Below, piece by piece: positions 15,896 through 25,145 of a DNA stretch of 64,000 bases. The translations under genes and the position numbers were made by a program. The stretch's first letter is position 1. Each line of letters starts with the position of its first letter. The stretch covers positions 18,824 through 82,823 of the forward strand of contig ONSU01000018.1 in NCBI GenBank assembly GCA_900320545.1, in the 5' to 3' direction. The notes beneath the pieces are model-generated. The model ran no database searches. It saw nothing but the letters and a program-made list of their open reading frames with translations, and had not been told where the DNA came from. Origin of the DNA: an uncultured Bacteroidales bacterium (GTDB lineage Bacteria > Bacteroidota > Bacteroidia > Bacteroidales > UBA932).

Positions 15896-17203
15896 TTAGT
15901 TTTTGTTGGCTTCATGTTCGATCTTGCCGCCGAAGAGGAATACGCAGAGCAGGCTCAGCGGCACGAGGCTGGCTCCCATGATGAAGAACGGCGTCCAGTT
16001 GTCGCCGGCGGTGAGCATCGGGACGAAGAGCATCATCAGGATGGTGCCCAGGGTGGCCGCGGCGCCGCCGAGTCCGGCGAGGGATCCGACACACTTGCCG
16101 GTGTACATATCACCGGGAAGGGTCTGGATGTTGTTGATGGTGAACTGGTAGCCGAAGAGGATGATGGCCATCACGAGGACCGCCGTCACCGGCTCGTGGA
16201 CAAACGCGACCCATACGAGCGAAGGCAGGAGGATCGAGGCGCCGATGAGGATGGCCGCCTTGCGGGCGAATCCGACGCTCTTCCCCATGTGGATGAAATG
16301 GCTGGAGGTCCAGCCGCCGACGATGGAACCGAGGGCTGCGCCCACGTACGGGATCCACATGTGCGTAGCGAGCTGCTTGATGTCCATGCCGTATTTCTGG
16401 CCGAGATAGATCGGCAGCCAGGTGACGAACATCCACCAGATCGGGTCGAGGAAGAAGCGGCCGAGGATGACGGCGTAGCTCTTCTTGCGGGCGAGCAGCT
16501 GGCCCCAGGAGAGGCCCTTGTCGTTGGTAACCTTGCATTCCGGCTGGCCGGTCAGGATATACTCCTGCTCCTTATCGGTAATCCAGGGATGCTCCTTGGG
16601 GCCTTTCTTGTTGATAATCAGCCAGGGAATCACCCAGAGCGGGGCCAGTACGCCGATGGTGACGAAGGTCCACTTCCAGCCGAAAGCGGCATAGATGACG
16701 CCGATCAGGATCGGGGCGAGGATGGCGCCGATGGAAGCGCCGGCGTTGAACAGACCCTGGGCAGTCGCCCGCTCTTTCTGCGGGAACCATTCGGCATTGC
16801 TCTTCACGGTTCCGGGCCAGGGGCCGGCGACACCAAGTCCGAGACCGGCGCGGAAGCCCATGATGCCCTTGACGCCGGTGGCGAGGGAGGTCAGCAGGTC
16901 GGAGATACCCCAGACGATGGCCGAGATGGAGAAGCCCTTGCGGGTTCCGATCTTGTCATACAGCTTGCCGGAGAACATCTGGGAAAGGCCGTAAAAGACC
17001 ATGAACACCATGTTGATGTCCCGGAATAGTTTCTTGCTGAGGTCGTTGTACTCGGCTTCGCTGAGCCCTTCGGTGTTGATGAGGCCGAGGTCTTCGACGA
17101 TCTTGGCCCACATGATGCCGAGGGTGTTGCGGTCGAGGTAGTTGATGATGGTCACCAGGACAATGAGTCCCAGCACCCACCAGCGGAGTCCTTTTACTTT
17201 CAT
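15896..17203 (-). CDS. MFS transporter (ACS family), probable uptake of unsaturated uronates
   Basis: The 435-residue membrane protein has 12 predicted hydrophobic segments and the family start LIVLVTIINYLDRNTLGI. It also shows FSGKLYDKIGTRKGFS in loop 2-3, GVAGPWPGTVKSNAEWFPQKERATA and a short charged C-terminus (KIEHEANKN). Members near alginate lyases import unsaturated uronate monomers or DEH across the inner membrane. It lies 3 bp after kdgF and 18 bp before the SDR, and all are read as one operon from the susC promoter. It differs clearly from the ExuT-like protein at 5175. Substrate is by context. Confidence 0.82.
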   Translation of the reverse strand: MKVKGLRWWVLGLIVLVTIINYLDRNTLGIMWAKIVEDLGLINTEGLSEAEYNDLSKKLFRDINMVFMVFYGLSQMFSGKLYDKIGTRKGFSISAIVWGISDLLTSLATGVKGIMGFRAGLGLGVAGPWPGTVKSNAEWFPQKERATAQGLFNAGASIGAILAPILIGVIYAAFGWKWTFVTIGVLAPLWVIPWLIINKKGPKEHPWITDKEQEYILTGQPECKVTNDKGLSWGQLLARKKSYAVILGRFFLDPIWWMFVTWLPIYLGQKYGMDIKQLATHMWIPYVGAALGSIVGGWTSSHFIHMGKSVGFARKAAILIGASILLPSLVWVAFVHEPVTAVLVMAIILFGYQFTINNIQTLPGDMYTGKCVGSLAGLGGAAATLGTILMMLFVPMLTAGDNWTPFFIMGASLVPLSLLCVFLFGGKIEHEANKN

Positions 17204-17206
17204 GGC

Positions 17207-17551
17207 TTAGATTCCGAGGAAATCGGCGCGGATCGGTGAGAATACGTCAATCAGGACACCTTCTTCCAGGCAGATGCAGCCGTGGAGTTCGTCCGGAGCC
17301 ACATAGTAGCCGTCACCGGCCTCAAGGACCTTCTTCTTGTCGCCGATGGTCAGCTCGAACTTGCCGCTGGCGACGTAGGTGGCCTGGCTGTGGTAATGCT
17401 CGTGGAGCGTGCCGACGGCGCCCTTGTCGAAATGAACCTTGACAATCATAAGCTGTCCGTCGTAGCCCATAATCTGGCGACGGATACCGGGACCCGGGTT
17501 CTCCCAGGGCATTTCCGCGGCAATCTGGAATGTTTCACTGCGTGTTTTCAT
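17207..17551 (-). CDS. kdgF: KdgF-type cupin, linearises unsaturated uronates
   Basis: KdgF speeds ring opening of 4,5-unsaturated uronates from pectin or alginate to the linear keto form. With the start at 17551 (MKTRSETFQI) the protein is 114 residues, the family size; earlier codons would overlap the end of PL17. It is a single cupin: metal-binding HEHYHSQ (His50, His52, His54, Gln56) and His90 (PDELHG). The C-terminal signature IDVFSPIRADF gives Asp102, Phe104 and Arg108, the active-site pattern of KdgF. The gene lies between the exo-lyase and the transporter, where the unsaturated monomer would appear. Confidence 0.9.
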   Translation of the reverse strand: MKTRSETFQIAAEMPWENPGPGIRRQIMGYDGQLMIVKVHFDKGAVGTLHEHYHSQATYVASGKFELTIGDKKKVLEAGDGYYVAPDELHGCICLEEGVLIDVFSPIRADFLGI

Positions 17552-17567
17552 ACTATTTGAATTTGAA

Positions 17568-19769
17568 TTAAATATATTTCGCATCGACGACACCGGTCCA
17601 GGAGAGGGATTCTCCGGAAGGAAGGGTGACGGTATGGGTCAGGGATTCGTCGGCGGAGGCGGTCCAGACGCAGAGCGTGGCACTGTGGCCGCCGATGAAA
17701 TCGTAGCGGACAACCAGGGCGGAGCCATCGTCCAAGAGCGTTTCAATCCCTTTGCAGGAATGGACGAGGTTGGCGCTCTGCTCGACCTGGAGGTCGTATT
17801 TGCCGTGGGTCTCGACGCAGGAGGCGAAGAGGTGGTCGGCGGCGTTCTTCTCGCGGAGCAGGTACATCGGCTCGCTGCGGAGATTGAAGTCCGGGTCACC
17901 GGCGCCGAGCCGGCAGATTTTCACTTCGGTGGAAGGGGTCGTGGTGGTGGTGACGGTGTACATCCGGTAGCCCGTCAGCCAGGTGTAGGAGGTCGTACCT
18001 TCCCCGCCGGACGCTTCCGCCTCGACCCAGAGATGCTGGTAGCCATTGTCGGATCCGAGCGTCTTCATTTCCGTGACGGCCCGGGTATAAGGGACCGACA
18101 GGGAAATCATATGTCCGTTGTAATGGATCGGATAATCATATTGGTGCGGGCCGTCGGCTTTGACTTTCAGCAGGTCCATGATGAGCGGATACTCCAGGAA
18201 CGGGACGTCGGCGTAGACGAGATAGCGGGCGTAAACGACGCCCGGATAAGCGTTCCGCTCGACGGCGGAAGCCATCTGAAGTCCTTCCCGGAAGCTGTGA
18301 TAATACGGCTCGGGCCAGGTCTGCTGCGATTTGCGCCATTTGTGTCCGTAATAGGTCTTCTGATCGACGACGAGCGTATTGTGGGCGATGGTGCTCTTGG
18401 CCCAGGACTCGTTCTCGTGGGTATAGTGCCCGTTGTATTTGGCCTCGATGTTGAGGAACCGGGCGGCGCCGTAGTCGGTGATGATTTCGTTGCCGGCGTC
18501 GTAATAGGCGAAGGTCAGCCGGTCGAAATGACCGTGTGCAAGACCGTGCGAGGTCGCCTTGAAGGTCACGGCGCTGTTGAGTTTCTTATTGTAGGGACGC
18601 AGAATCGTAAACGCGCCCTGGTTGCTGTCGCCGCCGTCGCGGTAATAGCCGCTCCGGAGCTGGAGTTTCTTCGCTTCCCCGTTCCGGATTCCCTTGGCGA
18701 CGGCAAAGCCGGCATCCGAGACCAGGACATTGTGCTGATAGGTATCGGAAACCCAGAGGAGGGCCTTGTCGGAAGGATTCGCATGATAGGCGATATCCAC
18801 CGCGGAAATCAACTCCTGGGCACTATAGCCCTTCTCCAGGGCGTCGTTAAAGTGCATGAATTCCCCTTCATAGGCCATCTGAAGAAGGGCGTCCACGGCC
18901 TTGAGAAGAATGCCGTTGCGGTAGCCGAAAATCCTCAGGGAAGGATCGTAGTGGTCGAGGCACTCGGCGAAGGTCACAAACGGCCATATCGCATAGCGGA
19001 GGTAGTAGGCCCCTTCCGTAAAGTAGCCATCCTCCGAGAAAAGGACGTCCATCTGGCGGAGGAATCCGCTCTCGCCCGTAAGGTCGCTGCCTTTCAGGGC
19101 CTTCTGGACCAGGGTATCATCGCCCATCACCATGCCGATCATGCCGACGCCGGCGCAGGCCCAGGTCGCCCAGTTGTTGAGCGTGGCGAACATCTTGATG
19201 TTGGCGCGGTTGTGCGGGAGGCCGGTCATGATGAAGTCGGCATACGGACGGAAGAACTTCTCTTCCAGGGTCTTGCGATCCTTCTTGGAAAGGAAGTCGT
19301 AGATGCAGTCGTACGCCACGGAGGTATGCACGAGGAACACGCTTTCGTTGAGGGTCTGCCAGAAGATGCGGCCCGGATTACTGGAGAGGCCGAGCGGATG
19401 AAAGTCCAGTGAGGGATAGAAATCCACATAGGCGAAGAGAATCTTCCTGACCTTTTCCGCATATTTTTTGTCTCCGGTGAGCTGGAACGCGATACCGCAA
19501 TTATACATGTCGTAATAATTGAGTTTGTGCATCTCGTGGCTGTATCCGCCGCCGCCGTCCTTCGGAACGGGCAGGCAGATTTCGCGTTCCACGGCCTTGT
19601 CGGCATCGGCAACCAGGCGGTCAAGCGATTTGTCGAACGTCGGGACGCTGCCCCGCGCCGCCTTCATCTCCTTCACGCCCCCGCGCGTCAGCAGCAGCAT
19701 CGGGTGCTCCGCCGCCGCGAGCATGCCGCCCAAAGAGAGGGCCACCAATAAAATTAACAGTCTTTTCAT
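17568..19769 (-). CDS. PL17-like exo-oligoalginate lyase (heparinase II/III-type fold)
   Basis: The 733-residue protein has a signal peptide (residues 1-20, MLAAAEHP). An alpha/alpha-toroid N-domain carries FATLNNWATW (Asn198/199) and SEDGYFTEGAYYLRYA (Tyr255/256, the probable catalytic acid). A heparinase II/III beta-domain holds HGLAHGHFDRLTFAYYDAGNE, ITDYGAARFLNIEAKYNG and WAKSTIAHNTLVVDQ. This pattern is characteristic of PL17 enzymes that release unsaturated monouronates from alginate oligomers, probably in the periplasm. kdgF follows after 16 bp. The upstream gap to the PL6 gene (153 bp) holds the palindromic element at 19782. The assignment to PL17 rather than PL15 is good but made by eye. 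Confidence 0.87.
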   Translation of the reverse strand: MKRLLILLVALSLGGMLAAAEHPMLLLTRGGVKEMKAARGSVPTFDKSLDRLVADADKAVEREICLPVPKDGGGGYSHEMHKLNYYDMYNCGIAFQLTGDKKYAEKVRKILFAYVDFYPSLDFHPLGLSSNPGRIFWQTLNESVFLVHTSVAYDCIYDFLSKKDRKTLEEKFFRPYADFIMTGLPHNRANIKMFATLNNWATWACAGVGMIGMVMGDDTLVQKALKGSDLTGESGFLRQMDVLFSEDGYFTEGAYYLRYAIWPFVTFAECLDHYDPSLRIFGYRNGILLKAVDALLQMAYEGEFMHFNDALEKGYSAQELISAVDIAYHANPSDKALLWVSDTYQHNVLVSDAGFAVAKGIRNGEAKKLQLRSGYYRDGGDSNQGAFTILRPYNKKLNSAVTFKATSHGLAHGHFDRLTFAYYDAGNEIITDYGAARFLNIEAKYNGHYTHENESWAKSTIAHNTLVVDQKTYYGHKWRKSQQTWPEPYYHSFREGLQMASAVERNAYPGVVYARYLVYADVPFLEYPLIMDLLKVKADGPHQYDYPIHYNGHMISLSVPYTRAVTEMKTLGSDNGYQHLWVEAEASGGEGTTSYTWLTGYRMYTVTTTTTPSTEVKICRLGAGDPDFNLRSEPMYLLREKNAADHLFASCVETHGKYDLQVEQSANLVHSCKGIETLLDDGSALVVRYDFIGGHSATLCVWTASADESLTHTVTLPSGESLSWTGVVDAKYI

Positions 19770-19781
19770 CTTATAAGTTTT

Positions 19782-19919
19782 AAAATTCTAATGTGTTGGT
19801 TTAAGAAACCGTGGCCGCCCGTGGCCACGTGAACGGGAGGGGCCCGCAAGTCTCAGACTTGTGGGAGGGATGGAGGAGCGAAGCTCCGGAAGTTTCGGAA
19901 ACCAACATATTAGAATTTT
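19782..19919. repeat. 138-bp structured element with 21-bp inverted ends (MITE-like or structured intercistronic RNA)
   Basis: Two 21-bp arms (19782-19802 starting AAAATTCTAAT, and 19899-19919) are inverted copies with one mismatch. Between them lie three smaller hairpins: GTGGCC / GGCCAC (19811-19827), CCCGCAAGTCT / AGACTTGTGGG (about 19843-19865), and GGAGCGAAGCTCC (19874-19886). No gene is present. It sits inside the alginate operon between PL6 and PL17. It could be a miniature inverted-repeat element or an RNA structure affecting expression of the distal genes; the sequence alone cannot decide. Confidence 0.7.
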
Positions 19920-19922
19920 TCA

Positions 19923-21866
19923 TCATAATTTTCTATTAGACAATACTTTACCACTATCGGCGAAAGTATTTCCCTTATACGTGACCTGCTCCCACGGGGC
20001 GTCGTCGAGGCGGATGCTGTAGCCGCCGCGGCCGCTGCCGGTGAACGTATTGTTTTCAAGGTCGAGAATCTGGGCGCCGATGATCCGGACGACGGAGCCG
20101 CGGACCTTGTTGCAGCAATCGTCGAAGCGGCAGCCGCGGACGGTCACGTACGGGCCGGCCGTACTCTCGTCGCTGCCGTTGCGGGCGATGTGGACGGGGA
20201 TGCCCAGAATGCGCTCGAAGGTGCAGTCCTCGATGAGGATGTCGTCGGCGTCGTACCGGCCCTTGTCTTCGGTCTCGGCGGCATAGTTGATGCCGTCGCC
20301 CGAAAGGGCCCGGAAGGTGCAGCGCCGGATGGTCACGCTGTCCGCGAATGTTCCCTTGAGACCCCGTACCGGCACGAATCCGCTCTCGCCGCATTCCTCG
20401 AAGATGCAGTCCTCCACCGTCAGCTTATACGGCTCGATCATGTCCTTGTCCGTCGAAATGATGCCGTTCGCAAGGCTCTTGCCCGGCGTCAGGCGGCCGC
20501 TGAAGCGGATGCCCTTCACCGTCAGGACGGCCCCGTCGCAAAGGGTTATCATGCTCTCGGACTTGCTCCCGGCAAAGATTACCTCGGGATGGGCGCCTTC
20601 CGCAGCGCGGATGACCATCGGACCGCTCACGCGGATGCTCTTGTCAAGGACATACAGGCTGTCTGCAAGGACCATCTCTTCAACGACAAGCGTTTCAGCC
20701 TCCGGCACGGCATACCACGCCGCTCCCCTGCCCTCCCGGAGCGTTTCCAGGGAAGGAAAGGCCGTAGAAACGGTTTCGCTCACGCGGTTGTCCTCCCACA
20801 CGGTTTCCACCGGCGGCAGGGTGCGCTCGAAGTCCTTTCCGGTATCGAATTCGATACTCTTACAGCCCTCGAAGACATTGCCCGTAATCTGCGTGCGCCT
20901 GACCTGCATGTAGCGGTTCGGCAGCGAATTCGGAACGCCGTACATCAGCGCCAGCGCCGAGAAAAAACGGCTGCCGGCCAGGCCAGAGAAGGTATTGCCG
21001 CGGACAACCTGATCCTCGCCGACGATGCGGACACCGCCCGTATTGCGGCGGCCGTTGCCGATGAAGAGGTTGCCCTCGGCGACGTTGCGGTCGCCGTGGC
21101 GGAGGGCCAGGACGCCTTCGCATTCGTAGAGCACATTCTTCGAAATGACATTCTCGCTGGACTTGATGGAGATTACCTCCACCTCGCCGTTGCAGCGTTC
21201 GAAGAGGTTCTCCGTGATCAGCGTGCGGGAATTCTGCATGCACTGCTGCGAAGTGCCCACGCGGATGGTTTCCGCGCCGTTGGATCCGTACACCGGACGC
21301 GGGCCGAACCAGTTGTGATCGATGCTGTGGTGGTTATCGTCGCAGTTGTCGTGACTCAGCATCACGATGAGCGTGACGCCGAGGTTCTTCTTTCCGAGGA
21401 AGGAGCAGTGGTCCACGCGGTTCCCGCGCCCGTACAGGTGCACGTAGCTATAGGATACATCGCGGCGGGCGGGATTGCAGTCGATGAGGACCGTCTCCGT
21501 CAGCCGGCAGCCGTTCGCGAGAGAATCCCCGTTACGGAATTCGATGACCGTTCCCTTCTCGGCCGTGCATTTCTCAAAGAGGAAACCGCTGACCGTCAGG
21601 CCTTCGCCGAATATCTTGAGCTGCGACGCACCGGTAATCCGGACGCCGCCCGGGGTCTCGGGACGCACGACGACGGGATGCTCCGCCGAGGCGTGCCCCT
21701 CCCACTTCAATATCACATCGGTGTAGGTGCCGTCCCGGACGACAAGCGTGTCGCCGGGCTGGGCCCCGGAAAGGGCGTCGGCTATTTGGGACAGGTCCCT
21801 CGGACCGTTCCCGCAGGCCGTCAGCGTCAGGGCTGCGGCGAAGGTGAAAAGGATGCGTCTTACCAT
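19923..21866 (-). CDS. PL6 (chondroitinase B-like) polysaccharide lyase with extra C-terminal beta-helix
   Basis: The start at 21866 (MVRRILFTFAA) gives 647 residues with a lipoprotein signal (LTACGNG); its ATG overlaps the stop of the upstream PL6 gene by 7 bp, so translation is probably coupled. The parallel beta-helix carries the PL6 active site: calcium-binding Glu228 and Glu230 (GEVEVISIK), catalytic Lys235 and Arg256 (LALRHGD). This is the same 21-residue Lys-Arg spacing as chondroitinase B. After residue ~390 a second beta-helix-like domain follows (SLYVLDKSIRVSGPMVI onward), as in two-domain PL6 alginate lyases. Alginate is the likely substrate from context; dermatan sulfate is the family alternative. 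Confidence 0.88.
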   Translation of the reverse strand: MVRRILFTFAAALTLTACGNGPRDLSQIADALSGAQPGDTLVVRDGTYTDVILKWEGHASAEHPVVVRPETPGGVRITGASQLKIFGEGLTVSGFLFEKCTAEKGTVIEFRNGDSLANGCRLTETVLIDCNPARRDVSYSYVHLYGRGNRVDHCSFLGKKNLGVTLIVMLSHDNCDDNHHSIDHNWFGPRPVYGSNGAETIRVGTSQQCMQNSRTLITENLFERCNGEVEVISIKSSENVISKNVLYECEGVLALRHGDRNVAEGNLFIGNGRRNTGGVRIVGEDQVVRGNTFSGLAGSRFFSALALMYGVPNSLPNRYMQVRRTQITGNVFEGCKSIEFDTGKDFERTLPPVETVWEDNRVSETVSTAFPSLETLREGRGAAWYAVPEAETLVVEEMVLADSLYVLDKSIRVSGPMVIRAAEGAHPEVIFAGSKSESMITLCDGAVLTVKGIRFSGRLTPGKSLANGIISTDKDMIEPYKLTVEDCIFEECGESGFVPVRGLKGTFADSVTIRRCTFRALSGDGINYAAETEDKGRYDADDILIEDCTFERILGIPVHIARNGSDESTAGPYVTVRGCRFDDCCNKVRGSVVRIIGAQILDLENNTFTGSGRGGYSIRLDDAPWEQVTYKGNTFADSGKVLSNRKL

Positions 21867-23200
21867 CTGACTCCCGCTTTTTCCCGAATAGATTGGATTT
21901 CTTTGGAATAATCCGGAATCTCCGGAGCGACGCTCGTCGCAGGAAGGCTGACCCCCTGCTGCGTGCCTCCGTAAATCGTGTTGTTCTCCCATTTGACGAC
22001 GGTCCCGTCAATGACCTGGACGGGAACCATGAAGGACTTGGAGGATACGATCCGGTTGCCCGAGACCGTGAGGTTCTGCGGGGCGGTGTCCTGGGTGTCA
22101 CGACCGGTGTAATTGACGGTGATTCCATAGCGGCAGTCTACGAAGACATTGTCGCGGACGATGGCGTCCTTGACCGTCCAATATCCGTTGAGAGCGGCAT
22201 TGGATTCCCCGCGCACGACGCAGAGGGCGCTCTTATACCCCGATCCGGTCAGGTTCAGGAAAATGTTCTGCTCTACAAGGTGCCGTTCGCCGATGATGCG
22301 GACTCCGCCCACTTCCGTCCGGTTGCCCGAAAGGAAATAATTGCCGCGGACGATGCAGTCATTGCCGTGGCGGAGGGTCAGGGTGCCGTTGCTCTGCTCG
22401 AAAAGGTTGCCGGTGTAGAGGTTGCCGCAACTCTTGTTGGAGATGATCTCGGCCTGTTCGCCGTCGCAGCGATAGAAATGGTTGCCACGGACGGTGCAGC
22501 CGGCCTCGTTGAGCGAGAAATCGCTGGTGCCGATCCGGATGGATTCCTGGCCGTTCCGGGCCTTTCCGCCATCGGTGAAATGGGTGTAGGGGCGGGAGAA
22601 ATAGTTGTCGGCGATCAGATGCCGGGGAATGATCCCGTCTTCCATCCAGACCACCAGCAGGCAGCCCATGTTGCGCTTGTCGATAAACGTGCAATGGGAC
22701 ACCTCGTTGTGGTGGCCGTAGAGATTGACCCACTTGGTGTCGATGTCAGAAACCTCGCTGCCGGTGCCGTCGATGAGGATATCGCTCAGGCGGCAATAGG
22801 AGCTGCCCTTGGCGCAGGTGAGGATCTGGTTCTTCACCGAGGTGTCGAGATTCTTGAAGGCGAAGCCCTCCGCCGCGAGGTATGACCCCTGCAGCTTGAT
22901 GGAGGACAGGCCGGTGAAGATGACACCGCCGGGCGTTTCGGCCCGGAGCGTAACGGGAGCGGTCTCCGTCCCGCTGACATTCACCGTAAGCGCGACATTC
23001 TCATAGGTACCGTTTTTCCAGACGATTTCATCGCCGGGTTTTACGGTTTTGAGCGCGGCTTTGAACCCCTCCGCATTGCTGACGAGGATACTCCCGTCCT
23101 TCACGGGAGGCGTTACGACGGGAGGGATGGAAAAGGCCGTCTGGCAGCCCGCCATCAGGAGGACTGCCAGAACGCCTTTGAAACAATTAATGGGTCTCAT
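21860..23200 (-). CDS. PL6 (chondroitinase B-like) polysaccharide lyase, single domain
   Basis: With ATG at 23200 (MRPINCFKGVLAV) the protein is 446 residues with a lipoprotein signal (LLMAGCQ). It is one parallel beta-helix with Lys256 (EIISNKS) and Arg277 (LTLRHGN) at the PL6 spacing. The calcium-ligand segment reads GEQAEIISNK: one Glu is shifted by one residue relative to the GEVEVISIK of the second PL6. The start overlaps the upstream IPT/TIG gene by 14 bp. Two PL6 enzymes of different architecture usually act on different blocks of alginate. A TTG two codons earlier is a weaker start. Confidence 0.88.
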   Translation of the reverse strand: MRPINCFKGVLAVLLMAGCQTAFSIPPVVTPPVKDGSILVSNAEGFKAALKTVKPGDEIVWKNGTYENVALTVNVSGTETAPVTLRAETPGGVIFTGLSSIKLQGSYLAAEGFAFKNLDTSVKNQILTCAKGSSYCRLSDILIDGTGSEVSDIDTKWVNLYGHHNEVSHCTFIDKRNMGCLLVVWMEDGIIPRHLIADNYFSRPYTHFTDGGKARNGQESIRIGTSDFSLNEAGCTVRGNHFYRCDGEQAEIISNKSCGNLYTGNLFEQSNGTLTLRHGNDCIVRGNYFLSGNRTEVGGVRIIGERHLVEQNIFLNLTGSGYKSALCVVRGESNAALNGYWTVKDAIVRDNVFVDCRYGITVNYTGRDTQDTAPQNLTVSGNRIVSSKSFMVPVQVIDGTVVKWENNTIYGGTQQGVSLPATSVAPEIPDYSKEIQSIREKAGVRW

Positions 23201-25142
23201 TTCCAATCGAGTTCGTCAGAACGTTGGACCAGTAGAGATCAACCTCGATATAGCCCTCCCTGTCAGCGTTGGCAAGCCCGGTCGCGGCATCCGCGCAAGT
23301 AATGTCGCTGACATAGATGAATCCGGCCTTGCGGACACCGACAAGATTGTCTCCCGGCTTGCCACCGGACTTGCAAGCAGTATTGTAATCCGTATATTGG
23401 AGCGTCAGAACACTGCCCTTGATCCAGGTCTTGTTGTCTTCCGCCTTGCCGAAAGCCGGCGCTCCGGAGGAAGCCTTCGGAACAGTTGTCGCAATATCGG
23501 ACAGCGTTCCGCCTGCAACGGAGGCTTTTATATCGGCATCGACGATGACGCCCAGCCAGATTACCGGCGTACCCGCCGTCGCAGGAAGATTCGTCCAGGA
23601 CCCGTCGACCTTGATACAGTGCGTCTTCAGCTGGTTGGCCGTATTGGCGGGATTGTAGAACGTCAGTTTATGGGATGAATTACTGCCAGCAAAGAGGTAA
23701 GGCGGGACACTGTAATACTGTTCCTCCGTTCCATTGACCGTTCCGCCGGCGGCGGTCACCGTATTGTTTCCGCTCTTGGCAAAAGGATCGACGGGGGTAT
23801 TGTACCAGGTATCAGTAGAAATGACGATGCCCTCGTCCAGCAGGATGAACGCATTCTCCGCGTTAAAGTCCGGATAAGTACTCTTTGAATTCGAACCGAT
23901 GCCGATTCGGAGTCCCTTTGTATAATAGAACGGAAGGACGGTGATCTTGCCGCAGTCGAGCTCGTTGCCGCCGTTCCAGACCGCGATGAGATCGACTTCC
24001 CTGGCCGCCGTGCCGGTGATGTTCTTCGGCATGACGAAGCGGGCCTCGATGTCGGTCGCGGCCGCGGTGAGCGGAGCCTCGATGCCGTCGACCTTGAACT
24101 TCTCGATCGAAGCGAAATTCTCTCCCTTCACGACCACCTCGCGGCCGAGATAGAGCGCATTGTAGCCCTCTTCGGCAGGGTTGGCAGACGTAAAGACCGG
24201 AGCCGCGGGACCGACCGGCGTGGTGTCGATGCGGAAGGATTCCGCGACGACGGCCTGCTGGGCGGGCGTACCGTAGGTGGCGGCGAGTTTCTTCGCCTGG
24301 ACGGCGGGATACATCGTCTCGATACCGGAAGGAATCTTGACGGTGAGGGCCGTCGCGCTCTGATCGCTGATCAGCAGGGCGATATCACCCCAGAGAATGC
24401 CGTCCACAAGGTCGAGGTTCTCACCCGCAAGGGCGATTTCGTCACCGAGACGGGCGTCGCCGGTCTGCGTATAAGCCGCGAAGACGGGAATCTTGTAGAC
24501 GAACGGTTCCTGCTCAGTCACATCGATATCGCCACCGCTCCAGACTGCCGTGATATCAAGGTCGGACGTCGCTTCCGTCGCCGGGACGGCCGGAACCGTC
24601 ACTTTGACGGCGGCATCCGTCACGTCCGAGAGCGTCGCTTCCGTCGTGCCGAAACGGACGGCGGTCACCTGCGACAGGTTGCGGCCGGATATGGTCACCT
24701 CCGTACCGACGGTGCCCGTCTTCGGGGCGAAGCCGCTCACGAGGGCGTCGGTGACCGGAACTGTCACGTAATAGTCATATTTGAAGATGACGGTCTCCTT
24801 GTCGGCGTCGAACACCTCCAGGAGAACCTTGGCGGGCTCATCGGCCTGGGGAAGGTTCAGGACGGGAATCTTGAAGACAATCTTCTTGATCGTCTGCGAG
24901 ACGATCTCGGCCTCCACGCCGTCGAAACGGACGGCTCCGACCTTGTCGAGGTTGAATCCCTCGGCCGTCACCTCGTCGCCGATATAGGCGCGCACCGTTC
25001 CGCTCTCGTTCGGATCCGGGGAAAGCTTCTTGTTGGTAATATTGATGGCCGGGGTGTTGACGGTCTCGGGCGCTTCCTGCTTGCAGGAGACTCCCAGAAG
25101 GGCGATCAACAGGACGCCCAGGCCCAGTTTCATGCTTTTCAT
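23187..25142 (-). CDS. IPT/TIG-domain surface glycan-binding lipoprotein (second)
   Basis: The 651-residue protein has a lipoprotein signal (residues 5-20, LLGVSCKQE). At least four Ig-like IPT/TIG repeats follow, recognisable by TVGTEVTISGRNLSQVTAVRFG, LGDEIALAGENLDLVDGILWG and LGREVVVKGENFASIEKFKV. A C-terminal region of ~230 residues (from LDEGIVISTDTWYN) lacks a TIG pattern and probably binds the glycan. It occupies the SusE/SusF position after susD and an analogous lipoprotein, so it should sit on the outer membrane and help deliver polysaccharide to SusC/SusD. No catalytic motif is seen. A second Met at codon 4 is an equal start candidate. Confidence 0.8.
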   Translation of the reverse strand: MKSMKLGLGVLLIALLGVSCKQEAPETVNTPAINITNKKLSPDPNESGTVRAYIGDEVTAEGFNLDKVGAVRFDGVEAEIVSQTIKKIVFKIPVLNLPQADEPAKVLLEVFDADKETVIFKYDYYVTVPVTDALVSGFAPKTGTVGTEVTISGRNLSQVTAVRFGTTEATLSDVTDAAVKVTVPAVPATEATSDLDITAVWSGGDIDVTEQEPFVYKIPVFAAYTQTGDARLGDEIALAGENLDLVDGILWGDIALLISDQSATALTVKIPSGIETMYPAVQAKKLAATYGTPAQQAVVAESFRIDTTPVGPAAPVFTSANPAEEGYNALYLGREVVVKGENFASIEKFKVDGIEAPLTAAATDIEARFVMPKNITGTAAREVDLIAVWNGGNELDCGKITVLPFYYTKGLRIGIGSNSKSTYPDFNAENAFILLDEGIVISTDTWYNTPVDPFAKSGNNTVTAAGGTVNGTEEQYYSVPPYLFAGSNSSHKLTFYNPANTANQLKTHCIKVDGSWTNLPATAGTPVIWLGVIVDADIKASVAGGTLSDIATTVPKASSGAPAFGKAEDNKTWIKGSVLTLQYTDYNTACKSGGKPGDNLVGVRKAGFIYVSDITCADAATGLANADREGYIEVDLYWSNVLTNSIGNETH

Positions 25143-25145
25143 ATC

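Noticed and set aside
19795-19815. TTGGTTTAAGAAACC as another GntR operator
   Set aside because: The right arm does not match TTGGTTnACCAA and the sequence belongs to the end of the 138-bp element. It is mentioned there only as a resemblance.
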